Source: Nautilus pompilius (Eukaryota; Mollusca; Cephalopoda; Nautilida; Nautilidae). Taken from it: DNA of 64,000 nucleotides. A model generated the notes under the pieces. It made no database searches. It worked only from the letters and a program-made list of their open reading frames with translations, and was not told the origin of the DNA. Location of the stretch: positions 124,001 through 188,000 of the forward strand of contig JACATO010000975.1 of the NCBI GenBank assembly GCA_018389105.1, written 5' to 3'. This document shows positions 29,301-43,200 of this stretch, piece by piece (position 1 is the first letter of the stretch; every line of letters starts with the position of its first letter). The position numbers and the translations under genes were made by a program.

Positions 29301-30519
29301 TGAAGCTGGCAAAAAACAGTGGAGAATTGACGAGTTATTTAATGGTCACTTTCATCTATAATATAGATTATCTGTGCGGGAGGATGCTGGTCTACTTTAT
29401 CACTTCCTTCAGCTGTACACATTTTATTCTACCATGAAAGTGACCTTACTAGTCAAACTACTTGTGTGATAGATACTGCACTAGATAATCAAAGTCTGTC
29501 TGCACTGTTATTATCTATGGGATGGTCTGGTGATGTGGAGGTCTTTGGCATTTGTATCTCCAAACTCTCATTATTTAATTGGTTGGACAGTGGTGTGGAG
29601 AGGGAGAGTGAGGTTGTGAAATGGAATTTGAATCATCTGTGTCCAGTCAGCATGCCAGCATTTTCACAGTTCTCTGGCCCAAAGATTGGTGTTTGTGGTG
29701 ATGATGCCATTCCAGTAGATTTCTTCTGTGAGCTGATACCAGAAGAGACTCAGTACACCTCACAGATCTAGAGCTTAAAACTCCCGTATGGTCACCACCA
29801 CCGCCGCCAGGAAGATGAAAAGCCTTTCTGGTAGTAAATATCAACATGGGTCTCCATTCTGTGCCATCCATTTTACATTTTTCGAGTTACTTAATGTCAA
29901 AGGTAATGACAGTGAGAAGATTTAAGAAATTGAATCAGTGTTGACTCCTCTCTGACAACAGTTAAGTGATTTTACTGTATAATTTTTTTTCTTTTGGCAT
30001 TATCAACTGAATTTTTCCTTTCATTTTCTGGATATATTTCTTTTTCATTTGGGTTAATGAATTACTTATTAAGATATATGTGCTATTTGAGAATTCAATG
30101 TCTTTTTTATGTTTTAATAATTCAAATAAGGTAGGTGCAATTTGTACAGCCATCTGGGAAATTTTCTAAACGTTTGTGCATATTAAATATTGTACTTTCT
30201 GACCAGGTAAAGGTTAAAGAGTTGTATCAAGGCTAGGCAGCTTTTTGGAAATACTTGTTAATGAAATGGATTGCTTTGAAGAAAAAGTGTTCTATTTGTT
30301 TAGCCAAGCCAGAAAATGATTTGTCAACTTGTCATTGGCAATTTGACAAGTGGATGGTGCCAGCCCTCACAATTACATATAATTATCTTCCCAACCACAT
30401 AGCCTTTACTAGATTAACTGTTGCTGTTCTCTGTGTATACATTAAAAAATTACTCAAACCAGGTTGTATCAGCTCTTGATGACCATGATGAAGCTCAGAG
30501 AAATTTTCAGACATTCTCT

Positions 30520-30562
<43 letters not shown>

Positions 30563-33500
30563 ATTCTGCTTTTGAAGGATTTAAAGAAAAGAAAAGAAAT
30601 TAGGCTCAAATTGGAAGAAAACGTTTTCCTCAATCTTGGTAACTCTCTAAAGTTTGGTTCATTGTAGGAAATCAGTGGGTGCTGAGTTCATACATGGTCT
30701 TTTATGTGTATTTCTTCATTACTGCAGCGCTGGAACACAGAAAATGTGGAAATTCGATTGATTCTCTCCTAAGAATGGAAAGTTTCTTATGAATCTGTAG
30801 TTTAAAAAAGTAAATGCTCTATTACATGCTTTACCAAATTTATATTTTGATGGTTATTGTCTGGCATTGGTATCATTACAATTATAGCTCTCAAGAGGAC
30901 AGTTTTCGGAGTACAGATATTGGTGTTAATTCTCCTGTAGCTGATTGGTGCAAGTTGGTCTTAAATCTGTGATCTCTTGGCTTTTCTGCTGTGTTGCTGG
31001 TAGTTTAAAACAGACACTTCTCATTGTATCTTTCCCTTACCTGGAGACTCGTAGCTTTTTATGTACTCTGTCATCATCTGAGATTGCAGAAGTTTTTTCC
31101 TCTTTGTTTCTAGAGGGCCACAGCTATTTAAAAGATCTCATCTTAATTGCCTCGTTGATCATTGCCGTTGGTGGTTGCTGGTTTGCCTACCTGCAGCATC
31201 GCTACTCGCAGAGACATGTGAAGAGAATGATGAAGGATTGGGACACATTACAGAAGGCTGAGGAGACATTTGAAAGAATTACAGGAAAAGTATGTATATA
31301 TTGAATGAAGTCCCTATATCCAAGTCCATATTGTATTTACCAAGTAAGTAGCCAGGAGTGCTGATTAGGGATATAACACTTATGATTATGTATGACTTAC
31401 AATGACTTACATACTACATGAAGAAAAAAAGAATAAAATTATATATATATACGTGAATTTTAAAATTCTGATTTCTTTATTTAACAAGAAATGTATTTGG
31501 TTCTTATTTTTACACTGATTTGTTTTACCAATTTCACATGGAATGCTCTGGAAAAGTGATGCATTTTGATGTTAATCATTTGAAATATTCAGTTACTATC
31601 TTAAAATGCATTGCTTGGGATGTGGTAAAAAAAGTTATATCTACTCATCTCAAAAGGCTGACAAAAAACAACCACTTTTACATAGTAGTTATGTGACATT
31701 AAATATGAAAATAGTAAATGTCATGTGAATATATAAAGATATCTTTTTGGTTCTCCACATCAGCAATTAATGATGAAATGAATCTGACATTTCTAGAAGT
31801 GAGATTACAGTATATCATTTGAAAAATGTGAATGTTGTTACCTTCTATTGTTGTGGGCATTTTGGAAAATTAAAAAAAGAATATAACTGAGTAACATTAT
31901 TTTTAACTCTGCAGATTGGATAGAGCACAGCAGGAGCAAATGCACATCTCGAAGGAGAAGTCTTCATTAGAGGAAAAATTCCATGATGAAATCGAAATGG
32001 CTAAGGTAAATAACTGTTGTCGTTAATATGTATAGTTTTTGTTGTTGTTGTTGTATGAGTCCCGTGAGATTCTGTAGTGAATGAAGCAGATCTGTGTATG
32101 TTGCTTTTAGTTAGACTAAGATGGCAGTGGGGATATGCCAATACATTTCCAGACATTCTCCAGATGCTTGTTATTGAAATCAAGATAGAACTGGCTAGCT
32201 AAGTGAGGTCATGGGGTGTTAAGAATGGAAAATTATTTGCGAGGTGTTATTTACAAAAAAATTAGAGATTTAGATCAGCAGAACTAGTTTACCCCCATTG
32301 GTATTATTTACTCCATCTCTTGTGGATGTGGTAAGGAATACACTGGTGAGACAAAGAAATCCTCCAGAACCAACATTAGAAAAAAAAAAACAACCAGTTA
32401 AGCCTAAATGGTCAGCTAGAAAAACCAACATTAAGCAGATTATGTATATTTGCAATGGCGCCATATAAATGAAGTGGATGGTGTGCTTTACATTGGTCTT
32501 GAGCAGCTTGACTATAAAAGAAAAGTGAGAAGGGAAATCGACACAGTTTCAGAATTTACTACATTTAATGGGCAGCCAGTCTTGACATTAGTAGGGTCTG
32601 AGTGAGTACCCTGTTAAGAAACAAACAAAACCAAAAAAAAGCAAAACCTACCAAGGCAGTGGAGATTAGCAAATGTTTCATCAGAGAATAGTTGCTGCTT
32701 GGATATCCACTATTATGCTTCCAAGCAAGATTTGTTGCTGATGACATGTGCAAGTCTGTATTCATATAAACCCTGCTGTTACTGAATTCTTGTGTTCTCC
32801 AATCGTGTGTGTGTGTGGTGTTGATTACTTGAATCTAAGCTAGAGAAAGAGTAATAAATGAAGATTTCTAAATTTTAAGAAATGCTCACCTATGGATATC
32901 TACAGGTGGGTGTTTTATGAATGATTTAAAACTTTATTTAAATTAAGGGGGAGTCTTGAATATTCAGAAAACAAAATTCTCTGTGCTGTTGTATGCTGCA
33001 ATACTATGCAGATACATGCATCAAACTACTCATATTTTTGTTTACTTGCTACTAGGTTCGAAAGTTGCAACCTATATCAGACCTCAAAATGTATGTTTTT
33101 ATTTCTCTCTCCAATGGTAAAGAGGGCAGGTTTCTGGGATAAAGTCATCGTTACCAGACATTATTTGAAATATGAAAAGTCTTGTTAAAGTTAAGTTTGT
33201 CTCTTGTTCGCCTACACATTTATTTTTCTTTCCCCTGATCTTTTTTTTTTTTTTTTGTGTCATGCGAAAGGGGGAAGTGTGTGTGAAGTTAGCACAGCTG
33301 TAAAACGTGTGTTTTCAGGTGTACATCGTACATTGTAGTGCATGGTTATTTTGCGTTTTCTGTGAGTCAGAATCTGACCTATATTTGGAAAGCACAGATG
33401 TAGTAAATGGCTGAGTCCTGCCTAGCTACGCAACTGGTGCACTGGCTTAGATATGAATCACAGTGGAGATTGCAGTAGATGACCATTGTTATATGGGATA

Positions 33501-34170
33501 TCTGTAGATTTAGAGGGCTTTTACTTCAGCTGTCAAGTAGACTGCTGACCTCTTGTTGAAGATCTAAGGAGATACAGATGGTTAAATAGTAAAATAGGCC
33601 CATACAATAAAAAAATAAAACTACTATCTGTCCTTTTACAGATAGCAAAATTTCTCGAACCTTTGTTTACATTTAAAACTGATGTAGTGTTTACCATCTA
33701 GCAAATGAAATTGTATAATCTGCATTATTAGCAACAGTGTTAATTTGCTTCAATTTTATTTCTCTTTCGATGTTAAATGATTGGTGAATGTAGATCAAAC
33801 ATGAGGCAACAAGTAGAAATAAGAATGTCAAAGTTACTGGTTTTATACTTTTGATAAAATTTCTTTTTTTCTTTTTTTTTTAAAGAAATACAACACACTT
33901 TTACTTGCAGAATTGGTTTGTACTTAGTGTTTTCCCAGTGATTTCTTTCCTGTTTGTTTTTTACCTGCAAGAACTGTTAGTTACTAAATAATTGTCAAAT
34001 ACCATGTTTTATTAAAGTTCAGAAAATGAGTGTTTGGACCAAAATTTAAAATAGTTTAATACATCAGTTTGCTTACATTTTAAAAAGATATTTGTTTTGT
34101 CTTCTCAGCTTTAAATAGTTGTCATGCTAGGTGATAGCTTATCAGTAGCCTATTTGACTGACTCTGTCTG

Positions 34171-34201
<31 letters not shown>

Positions 34202-37200
34202 CATGGATGTGTCATTTGAAGAAAGTTGTATGCATATATTTTTAGCATTCAAGAGTTTGAAGACATTATCCAAATAACAGAATCAATTTTTTTCCTATTG
34301 TTTAAAAGTTCTTTCCCATTCTTGATAATCAAGTGAAAGTAAGTTCGAACGGGATGGTGCTGACTCTGAAAGGGAGTAAATTACCTCTGCTGTTCATCAA
34401 TAGTGAATGAAATCACTAATGTCATTATGGTACCAAATAGGTCAGGTGTCTCACAATTCATTCCTTATACGTGAATGGTAGCTGGTAGGTATCACAAATA
34501 ATGTTGCAAGTTCTACATCATTGATGACTATTAGATTAGCTACATCTGTTATAGCGTTGTTTGAAAGCACATAATATGGATGTTCCCTTTATCATACATT
34601 TAATTACCCCTGACCTGCCCTTTGAGGTTGATGTTTTCTAGAGTATGGAGGAGTTTGAAGAACTCTTCAATTGTTATAGAGCTCTAAAGTGTTTTGTTGT
34701 ATGTTATAGACACATGGCAATTTTAATTCAGTTTTCTATGAATCCAGAATTTTACTATAGTCAGCACTGTATTGTTTGAAAACTTCTTATAGTGAAATGT
34801 TGTGCAAGTTAATGGAAATTGTGAGATTATTCTTTGTATTTCTGAAATTCATAATCTCGTTGAATATAATAAAAGCCATTCTTTTTTTCCTGCTAAAAAT
34901 TCTTCAGGTCCCAGAGATGATGATGATGATTTTTTTTTTTAATAATGGCTACTATGTGATGAATCATTTGTATTTGGAGAAGAGGAAAAAAAAAGAATGT
35001 GTTTAGATTTTAGCAATTGTAGTCAGATGCAGAATGACTTTGTTAAAGGAGTTGGTGCTATTTTTGTGCTTAAAAAACCAGTTTTAATGGACTGAATGAA
35101 TAGGACTGTAAACCATATCCTTCCACCATTTGGATTAACAGTCAAAGGAAAATAAGTTGATTGTTGTGTCTATCTTTCAGGCTCTGAAATTACACCACAA
35201 GGGTTTATATATGAGGCTATGAAAAAAAAGATGCAGTCTCTGAATTGGCATTTGTTTATCATGTGACCTTGTTTACATAGTCTGACATTTTTAGTTTAGT
35301 TAACAGTTAATTTAAGAATGCTCGTGTAGGCTTTTGGAAACTGAGAAGAGAAATGATTGATTTCTGTTTAATGTTCATGGTTATTCTGGTTTTTTCCATT
35401 TAACTTTTAATTGTATCTGTAGCGGTTTGCAAAATTGTTATTTTTTATTGCTACAGTAATTCATGTCTGAACAAAAATAAAAGAAACAGCAAGTTTATTG
35501 TTTGTTTATATGTGAAAAAATAATAGTTTTCAAATGTATTTTTTAATCTAAAGTAAATTATCACTTTATCCATGTTTGTTTTTTTTTTTTAGATCAGCAT
35601 ATTAAGGAAAAAAAAAGTACCTTTAACTTAAGGTGGTAGGTTTGTCATTTGTTCCACTTTAACTAATGTTAGATTATCACAATAAATTCTTGATCATCCA
35701 TGGGCATATTATCTGAGTTGTGGATTAATTGTGCTCGAAACTGCCTTGTTAGAAAGTCTGTGATAGTTAGCAGCATATAGGTTTTTTATACAGGTGCTGG
35801 TTCTATATTTAGTTTGTCCAAGCCATAATAATTAAATAATAATAATATGTCACTGGTGGAAGAGCAGTAACTCAGTGCCATTGTTACTGCAAATATGTTC
35901 AGCGAGTAAACATAAGCCCGTAGTTTTAAAAATTGAACAAAATATTAAAATCATCGAAAAACTGGAGAAAAGGTGGTATTGCAAATAACTGTTGTATACA
36001 GAATTAGAGAACAAATGGTTTATGATTTTAGAAAAGGGATGATTCTTCCAAGTGGTTTGTCTAACATGAAATTAATGAAACAATCAAATTATGAAGAATT
36101 AGACAAAGTAATGCTCAAATGGTTCAGTCAACAAAGAGCTGAGAGGTGTCAGGGTTTGATAGATTTGTACTAAACAAGCCAGGGTAGAAATGGAAGGTGA
36201 TTTCAGTGCTTCACCTGCATTGTTTACTCATTCTTAACAATAGAATAGCATCCAAAGGAAAAAGTTAAGCAGGGGCCAGGGAGCTGGTGACAATTTTCTT
36301 GAAGATTTCAGAAAAGAAAATTCATTGATACAGAAAAGCTCCATTCAGAAAAAATTGACAATGTATATCAGCAAAGATACTTGCATTTTAAAATAAATGC
36401 CATGCTCCTGGCTACAAATCTTGTAAAGAGAGCCAAATGCAACCAGTTCACATGAACTTTGACTTTACTAAACTAAAGTATCACAATTTTTTTTAAAGGA
36501 ACTGAAACACCAAATATGCCAGTGGATTATTTTAATCAGAAAGGAATGACGAGAAGTTTGTGTACCCAAGTCCTGTAATGTAAAGGTTTACAAGAAAAGG
36601 CTGTTCTGCCACTGGACACTGCTTCTCCTTATCCTGATGACAGCATTCTCAGATCCCGAGATGATAACATTTTTGTTAAATACTTGCCATTGAACGTGAT
36701 GACTTTAATGTACAACCTGTGGATCAGGAAATGCCATGAAGTGGCATTATGGAGTGAGATTGTTAGAAAAGCATGTTGATGAAGGAAGTGATCTAAAATA
36801 CTTTTGGAAGAAGCTGAGCTTGGAACTCAGTAAAACTATTTCAGATAACAATGGTGACACAGAATTTGAGGGATATTATGTGGAGGAGATCTCAACAGCC
36901 AACTTAGCAGCAAATGTGCAGCTACCAGAGGGGTGTGAAAATGTTGATGCTTAAAACATTGAAGAGTAGCTAGATAGTGGTTGTTGTTACCCTGCTTACC
37001 TAGGAGTTACTGAAAATTACATTGTGAAGCATGTTCAAGAACAGACAGCAGAATCAAGTGAAACTGAAGAGGAGGGGAAAGAGTTGATTCCAGAGAATAA
37101 AAACTGCTTGATTACTTTGAGCAGCAATGGATACATTGTTAAACATCAAATTATTTATTTGGCTGTGAACAAATAATTGAAAAAGGAAAGCCAGGTAATG

Positions 37201-40200
37201 AATAATAATAAAAAAAAAAAAGATAACTGATTACTTTTGGAAACAATAAAAACAGATGTCACTTACAAAAGAAACAGTTAATTTTTATTTTGATTTATAG
37301 ACTGTACAGTATTTTCATTCAGTGTGTATGATGTGTTTTCTGTGCTGTGTAAAATAATAACCTCATTCTACATCTTCATCTACATTTTACAAGGGTAAAC
37401 AACAAATGTATGTTTATAACTTAAATGTGTTTTGCATTACTTATGTTTTGTCCTATTTGGGCCACACAAAGTGTCCCATTGAACACAGATTATCAAGAAT
37501 CAACTGTATGCACACAGATACAGTTAACCATATTTTAAGTACTTGTTATTAAGTGTTATAATAGTTTAATTTAATGTTTAAAAGGAACAAGAAACCATTA
37601 TGGTATATACAAAGGCCCCAGAGAAGAGGAATGACCATCAACACGATTTTGAAATGAATGACTACTTTTGTTGTTAAATACACTTGTGAGCAATTTCTTA
37701 CCCTCATTAACAATTCTTTTGCTATAAGAAAAATATTTTCACATGGTTGGTGTTCTAATCAGACAGACACGCAAGCACGCACACATATCCCTTAATTATT
37801 TTCAAAATCTCATATACATCTAAAATTTGGCAGATGTAATATTTTAAAATTGTTCAACATATTCCAAATGCTTTAGACTAGAAAACATTTTGGTAAATCT
37901 GTCTCTCTAACAGATCAATATCCTCCTTTCAAATAAAGACTTTATACTTGTGCAACATATTCAAGATGTGATGGAGCAAATCTTTTATATTTGATACTCT
38001 AGTTTTTTACTCCTAACATTCTATTTGCTTTGCAATGTTACTCACACTTGAGGTTTTGCTTAACAAAACCCCTAGATCATTTTCTGAAAATTATTTTTAC
38101 AGTTTAGTGTCACCCATGTAATAATTGCTAAAATTATCTCCATTGCCTCTTTTAATAAATTATTCAAATTTATATTTTCCTCAGTGTTTACAATAGTATA
38201 CATGTTAAACCTGTAAACATTTTAATATTCGTATTGTTTATTTTATTAAAATGCAACAGGGTTCCCAAAGCCTATAATAGCACACTACTAGAAACTTGTT
38301 ACAATATTCCACCTATCGCTGTTTTCTAAGAAATTCTCTTTTTATAACAAAAGTGTAGCACATATCTATTCCTTTTTTCTATTAGTCTTTTATGCAGAAC
38401 TTCTTTCATAACCCATAATGAGTGTAAATAAGCAACACCAGCTTGAGTTTTGCTATTGGTAAGCTTATTTAAGCCTTTTAAGAATCCTAGAAGCTTTAAT
38501 ATTACTTAAGTTTGAGCCCTCTGCTAAGAATCTCTTAAAATGTTGGTAATACTATAGTGCAACATATTTTTTTATGATTTTAAATAGCTTCACATACTTT
38601 GATAAGTCCTGTCAGTAGTGGGCACTTTTAGTAGTCAACTATGATAGAAATGCTTACTCCAGCTTTTCCTAAATGTATTATTGTTCAGGTTGATTAGTGT
38701 AGGATTTTCAAAATGAAGTGCTAGGGGTTTTGCTTAAAACAGTTTAAAGTGACAATTTAAATCTTATTTAGCTAGTTATGCTGAAGTGTGGCATTTATTT
38801 AATTTCTGTCAATGATTGCAAACTGAAATAGAACAAAATGTACATGTATCCTGCACAGTCAGCTTAATTTTTGAACAGAGCTAATACAGAGTTTAGTGTG
38901 AATTCTCTTACTTGACATGATCTCTTCAGATCATTTTGGTCAGAAGAATTTCCAAACTAAATCATTTTTACATATCTTCCCAATTACCTGGTTTTGCTCT
39001 TGTAGAATTCCTCTACCGCACTACCTTGTTTACATTTACTGAAACAAAGGATTTATTGGATTTATCAGCTTTTTTAGTGATGTGTATACAAATATTTACT
39101 TTTCTTTGGAATAAAAGGTTTGTGAAAAGTGACTGGGATAAAATAAGTTAAATGAAATTCTTGTTTAAACCCATTCTCCTGGCTGCTACATTTTTTTTTG
39201 GTTTCAGAATGAGGCAGAACGATTGAAGTCAGCCAGAGAAGGCAGCATGGAAGAAATCTCACGTTTGAAGTTGGCAGAAGAGGAACTAATGCAGGTCAAG
39301 AAATTTCCTGTATCTTTAAACTTGCCATTGATAGATCCTAAAATCTGCTAAGTTATCTCTTGTGTCTCTTACAACAGATTTAGGGATTAAAGTAGGATGA
39401 GGCATGCATTAATATTTCTCTTGTCTCCATTTTACAGTTAATACTGTGTTAACACTCATGTCTGTGTTTGGTGATTTGTGAAAATGTATTTTTAGCATTG
39501 CTGTAAATTTCAAAACCAGTTGTTTGTGGAAAAATTATATAATAGATAAGAAAAAAAATAGCAAAATAGATTTTTTTTTTTTAAGAAGTGATATTTTATT
39601 TTTTTAAACAAATTTACCATTGTAGGTTCGAGCTGCATTGAAGAAGGCAGAGAAAGAAATTGAAATACGGCAGTGGTTGTCTGCCCCTTCAGAGTTGCAG
39701 GCATGGCTTCAAATGACTTATGAAATTGAGCTGCAGCACCATAACACGAAGCGTAAAGTTGCTGAGACTCAGTTGATAGAAGCAAGGGAGTGGGTAAGTA
39801 AATTCTGGAGACATCCTCTTTGTCTCCATCACAGAAAAAAAAATCCAAACTCCCCCCCCCAGAAAATTGATATTTTGAGTTAAAAAAAAAGTTTGTGTAG
39901 AGTTTTAAAAAAAATTATGGATCCAAATTACTATAAAATCATCCACAAAAAGGTGGCGAGAGTTTACTTCTGATTTGGTGTGGTTATCCTTTGATGGTCT
40001 CTGTTTGACATACCTAGTGAGAGAAAAAAAAAACTACAGAGCTTGATGTGCAGTATTGATTATCTCGTTTCTGTTTTTACCAGTTTCATTGCTGAGTTGT
40101 TCTTCTGTATGTGGATACTGCAGAACTGTGGATAATTTGGAAATAAACTAATGGTATCTATTATTATTTGGTAGAGAGAAAATTGTAAAATTGTAGTTTC

Positions 40201-43200
40201 AGGAAAAGGATTATGGGGGTATCATTAAAATCTTAAGCATACAGACCATTGAGCTGTTAAAAGTGGGTGTAATTCTCAAAATGATCAAATGAAGAAAATT
40301 TAACCATATTAATGTGTGTCTGTTCATGGTTTAACGGTTGTGTAATCCATACAAATGTAATGTAGAATGACATTATGGAGAGTTGATCATAGATTTATCT
40401 TAATGACTCCAAGTTTGAGAGTTAGATAATACTAGAGAAGATTACAAGGTCTGTGAAGTCGTGAAAAGTTCTTGGATTTCCTTATCTGTTCATTTCTTGA
40501 AAATGATTGTTAAAGCAGTCAAATATGATAACAAAAACGGTCAAAGTAAATATAAGTTTAGTGCATGCCTATTAGATAATTATGTAGGCAGGCCCTCCAT
40601 GGTTTTTGAAAGTTGAATTATTTTCATTAGCTTACAGTTACACGGGGATTATTTCTTTTATGCTATCAGAACAAGCATCAAAGTGCCCTCTGACTGGTTG
40701 TCCTAACCAATCTATTGGAAGTCCCTATTAAAACTCTTCATTTTTAGATGCAGGATGGAAAATGAACACGGTATCAGCAATAATTCTATAATGCCAGGTA
40801 AATGTGTTTATGAGCCAGCCTGGGTTTTAAAGAATTTGATATAAGATAAACTGATCAGCTGAAGTCAAATAATGGTAGTATGCACTGAAATCTCACATGA
40901 AAAGCAGCAAACACCAGAACAATGCTTAAGGTGCTGATAGTTCTTCGGAAAAAGGTAAATTCAAACTCTGATACTGTTTCACCACCAATAACTAATAGAA
41001 GTCTAAGCAGATACCACTGACATGGGGTTCAGTTAAAAGCAAGGGCTGATGTGTTAAAGCTGAAATTTTGTGGACTATACATTTAGTATTGGCTCACTAA
41101 TAAAACTCCTCCATCTCCAATGAAGGTCTACGAAAAGTCTTCCAAGTATGACTTTCTGATAGGGTGATTGCTTCCAAGTTTTCCTGTGAAGCAAAGAAAA
41201 TGTACTGTTTGAATGTTTGGCTGTTGGCTGGACAGGATGTTTCAAAGAGAAGTTATTGGCTGTGGTCTGTGATTGTTTCATGATATTGTTTGGTTAAAGT
41301 CTGAAGAAGAGCTAGTGGAAGTAGATTGATATTCATATTCACTGTCGACAAAGAGAGAGAGAGAGAGAGATAGTAACCACCTGTTATATTGGATCACAGT
41401 TTTTAGGTAAGTTAAAAAATAAAAAAAAAATTTAACAGTATTTGAAATATTTAACTTATATTTTGCAAAGTTTATCATTCGATCTGGTTTGCCCAGTTTA
41501 TATTTGCACACACTCTAATCACTAGACTTTTAATAGATATGGATCACATCTTAAAAGTTCTATGAAGGAAATGTCATGTTTAACAAAATTGCTCGGCAGT
41601 ATTCTCCCTCTCTTAACAAATATGCAGGACTTCTTTACATTTCAAAATGACAGATGTAATGAAAATAAACTTATCTCATTCTGTTTTCATAAAATTATGC
41701 TTGAACTTTTATTTTGCTTGCTCCATACTTATGAGGAGGTGCACAAGTTATTTGGCAGGATTATAATAATGATTTTACGGTTGAATCTCGTTATATGCAC
41801 TTTCATTACACACATTTTTGCATATCCATGGTCTCATTTCAGTATCACGAGAGGCATTGCTATCCCTATCTGCTGATGCCTTGCGTTACATCTCGAGGAC
41901 TTAGAGTAGATTGTTATGGACAGGTTCAGAACAGAACGGAATGAAATTATCTTCTGCAAGGCCTTTATTTACGATGAGTGATATGAATAACAGTAATGGA
42001 TAACAACAACTCAGATGATCAGATAGGTCAGAATGCATTCAAATGGTTACTGGAGGCATGCACCACCAAACACACCAAATAAAGGACCAAGACAAAGACA
42101 ATATTGTGACAAGGGATTGTATATGCATGGCATGCTGTAAGAAAAGGTTGAAAGGTGGCAGCAAGTCAAGACTCCACCAGGCTTGGGACTGTGAGCAATG
42201 TTGATCTGACATCACCTGTTTTCCAGTGTAGGAATTGGGTCGAAGCACGCAAAACTTATGCAACCCTTATTATTATATCTTATAAGTTTACCATTTTATG
42301 TGAATTCAATATACACAGTGATTCTCAAGGATGCAACACCTGCGTATGATGAGGGTAGACTGTATTCTTATTTTAAGTTCACGTTATGACCATTTTATGA
42401 TGTTGAATTGAAGTATCTAATATTGTCCACACTGCTCAAAGTTATTACAAAATTGATTTGTGTGCATTGAAGGAAAAAGATGTATCATTCATCTCATCAA
42501 AGTAATTTTTATAACTATTGCCACATTGACTTAATACAAATATATACAAAATTTGTGCACACCGTCAACAACATTTTTTTTTGATTATTGAAACCTTTGT
42601 TAAAAAGGGAAGTAAGATTTTAAACTACTGACAACATGGTCAAATATTTTAGTGATGGAGTTGTATTTGCCATCAAAAACATGGTTCAAACTAACATGGA
42701 TGAGCTAAATGTGAGCTGAAAATTCTGTAATACCATAAAGTTGGCAGAGATGTTTGATACAACACTGTCTAATAGTGGATCTTGTGACCTTCACGTATCC
42801 CTCACAGCTTAAAGACTGGTGCTTTGGCAACAGAATTGAATATTTCTCTCTGTTGTCCAGAACACATCACTCCTCATGGACTGTCTGCCAGAAGGAAAAA
42901 CTATATGAACGTGGCAGGCAGCTTACAGATGGCCTCATATTTGTAAGCCAGTATTGGTAAGAAAATGTACCTGTTTGTGAAAGGACTCTCAACATACTGG
43001 AAAACATTGTCAGAAAGTTTCGAACCATGGCACCAAATCTTTCAGAATAATCAAGAAAGCAATGGATGACAAGCTTGTCAGACCAAAGCTTCATTTTTTC
43101 AAATGCACTGCAGGCCTTCTGTTGCCATTCTTGGCTAATTTCCAGACAGACAAATCCAAGGTTTGTTTACTTAGCCAGTGATCTCAGCACTATTATCATA

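Larger units (their letters stand above)
28762..31113 (+). other. Stim: STIM intron 4 (2.35 kb)
   Basis: The intron begins GTAAGTTA and ends TTTGTTTCTAG. It contains an AAT microsatellite (29152-29183) and a CT microsatellite (30514-30562). The stretch at about 29280-29910 is less AT-rich but I cannot name it. Confidence 0.85.
32006..39207 (+). other. Stim: STIM intron 6 (7.2 kb)
   Basis: The intron begins GTAAATAA and ends TTGGTTTCAG. It contains a Penelope-like relic (about 32260-32590), a CT/GT microsatellite (34164-34201) and a Tigger/Jerky relic (about 35680-37506). The part at 37560-38700 has the look of an old retroelement but no domain I can name. The part at 33270-33600 is less AT-rich and not identified. 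Confidence 0.85.

Noticed and set aside
30421..30667. Open frames rich in Ser/Leu
   Set aside because: Produced by the CT microsatellite.
37560..38700. Possible retroelement of unknown type
   Set aside because: The look of the sequence suggests an old repeat, but no motif, end or duplication could be defended.
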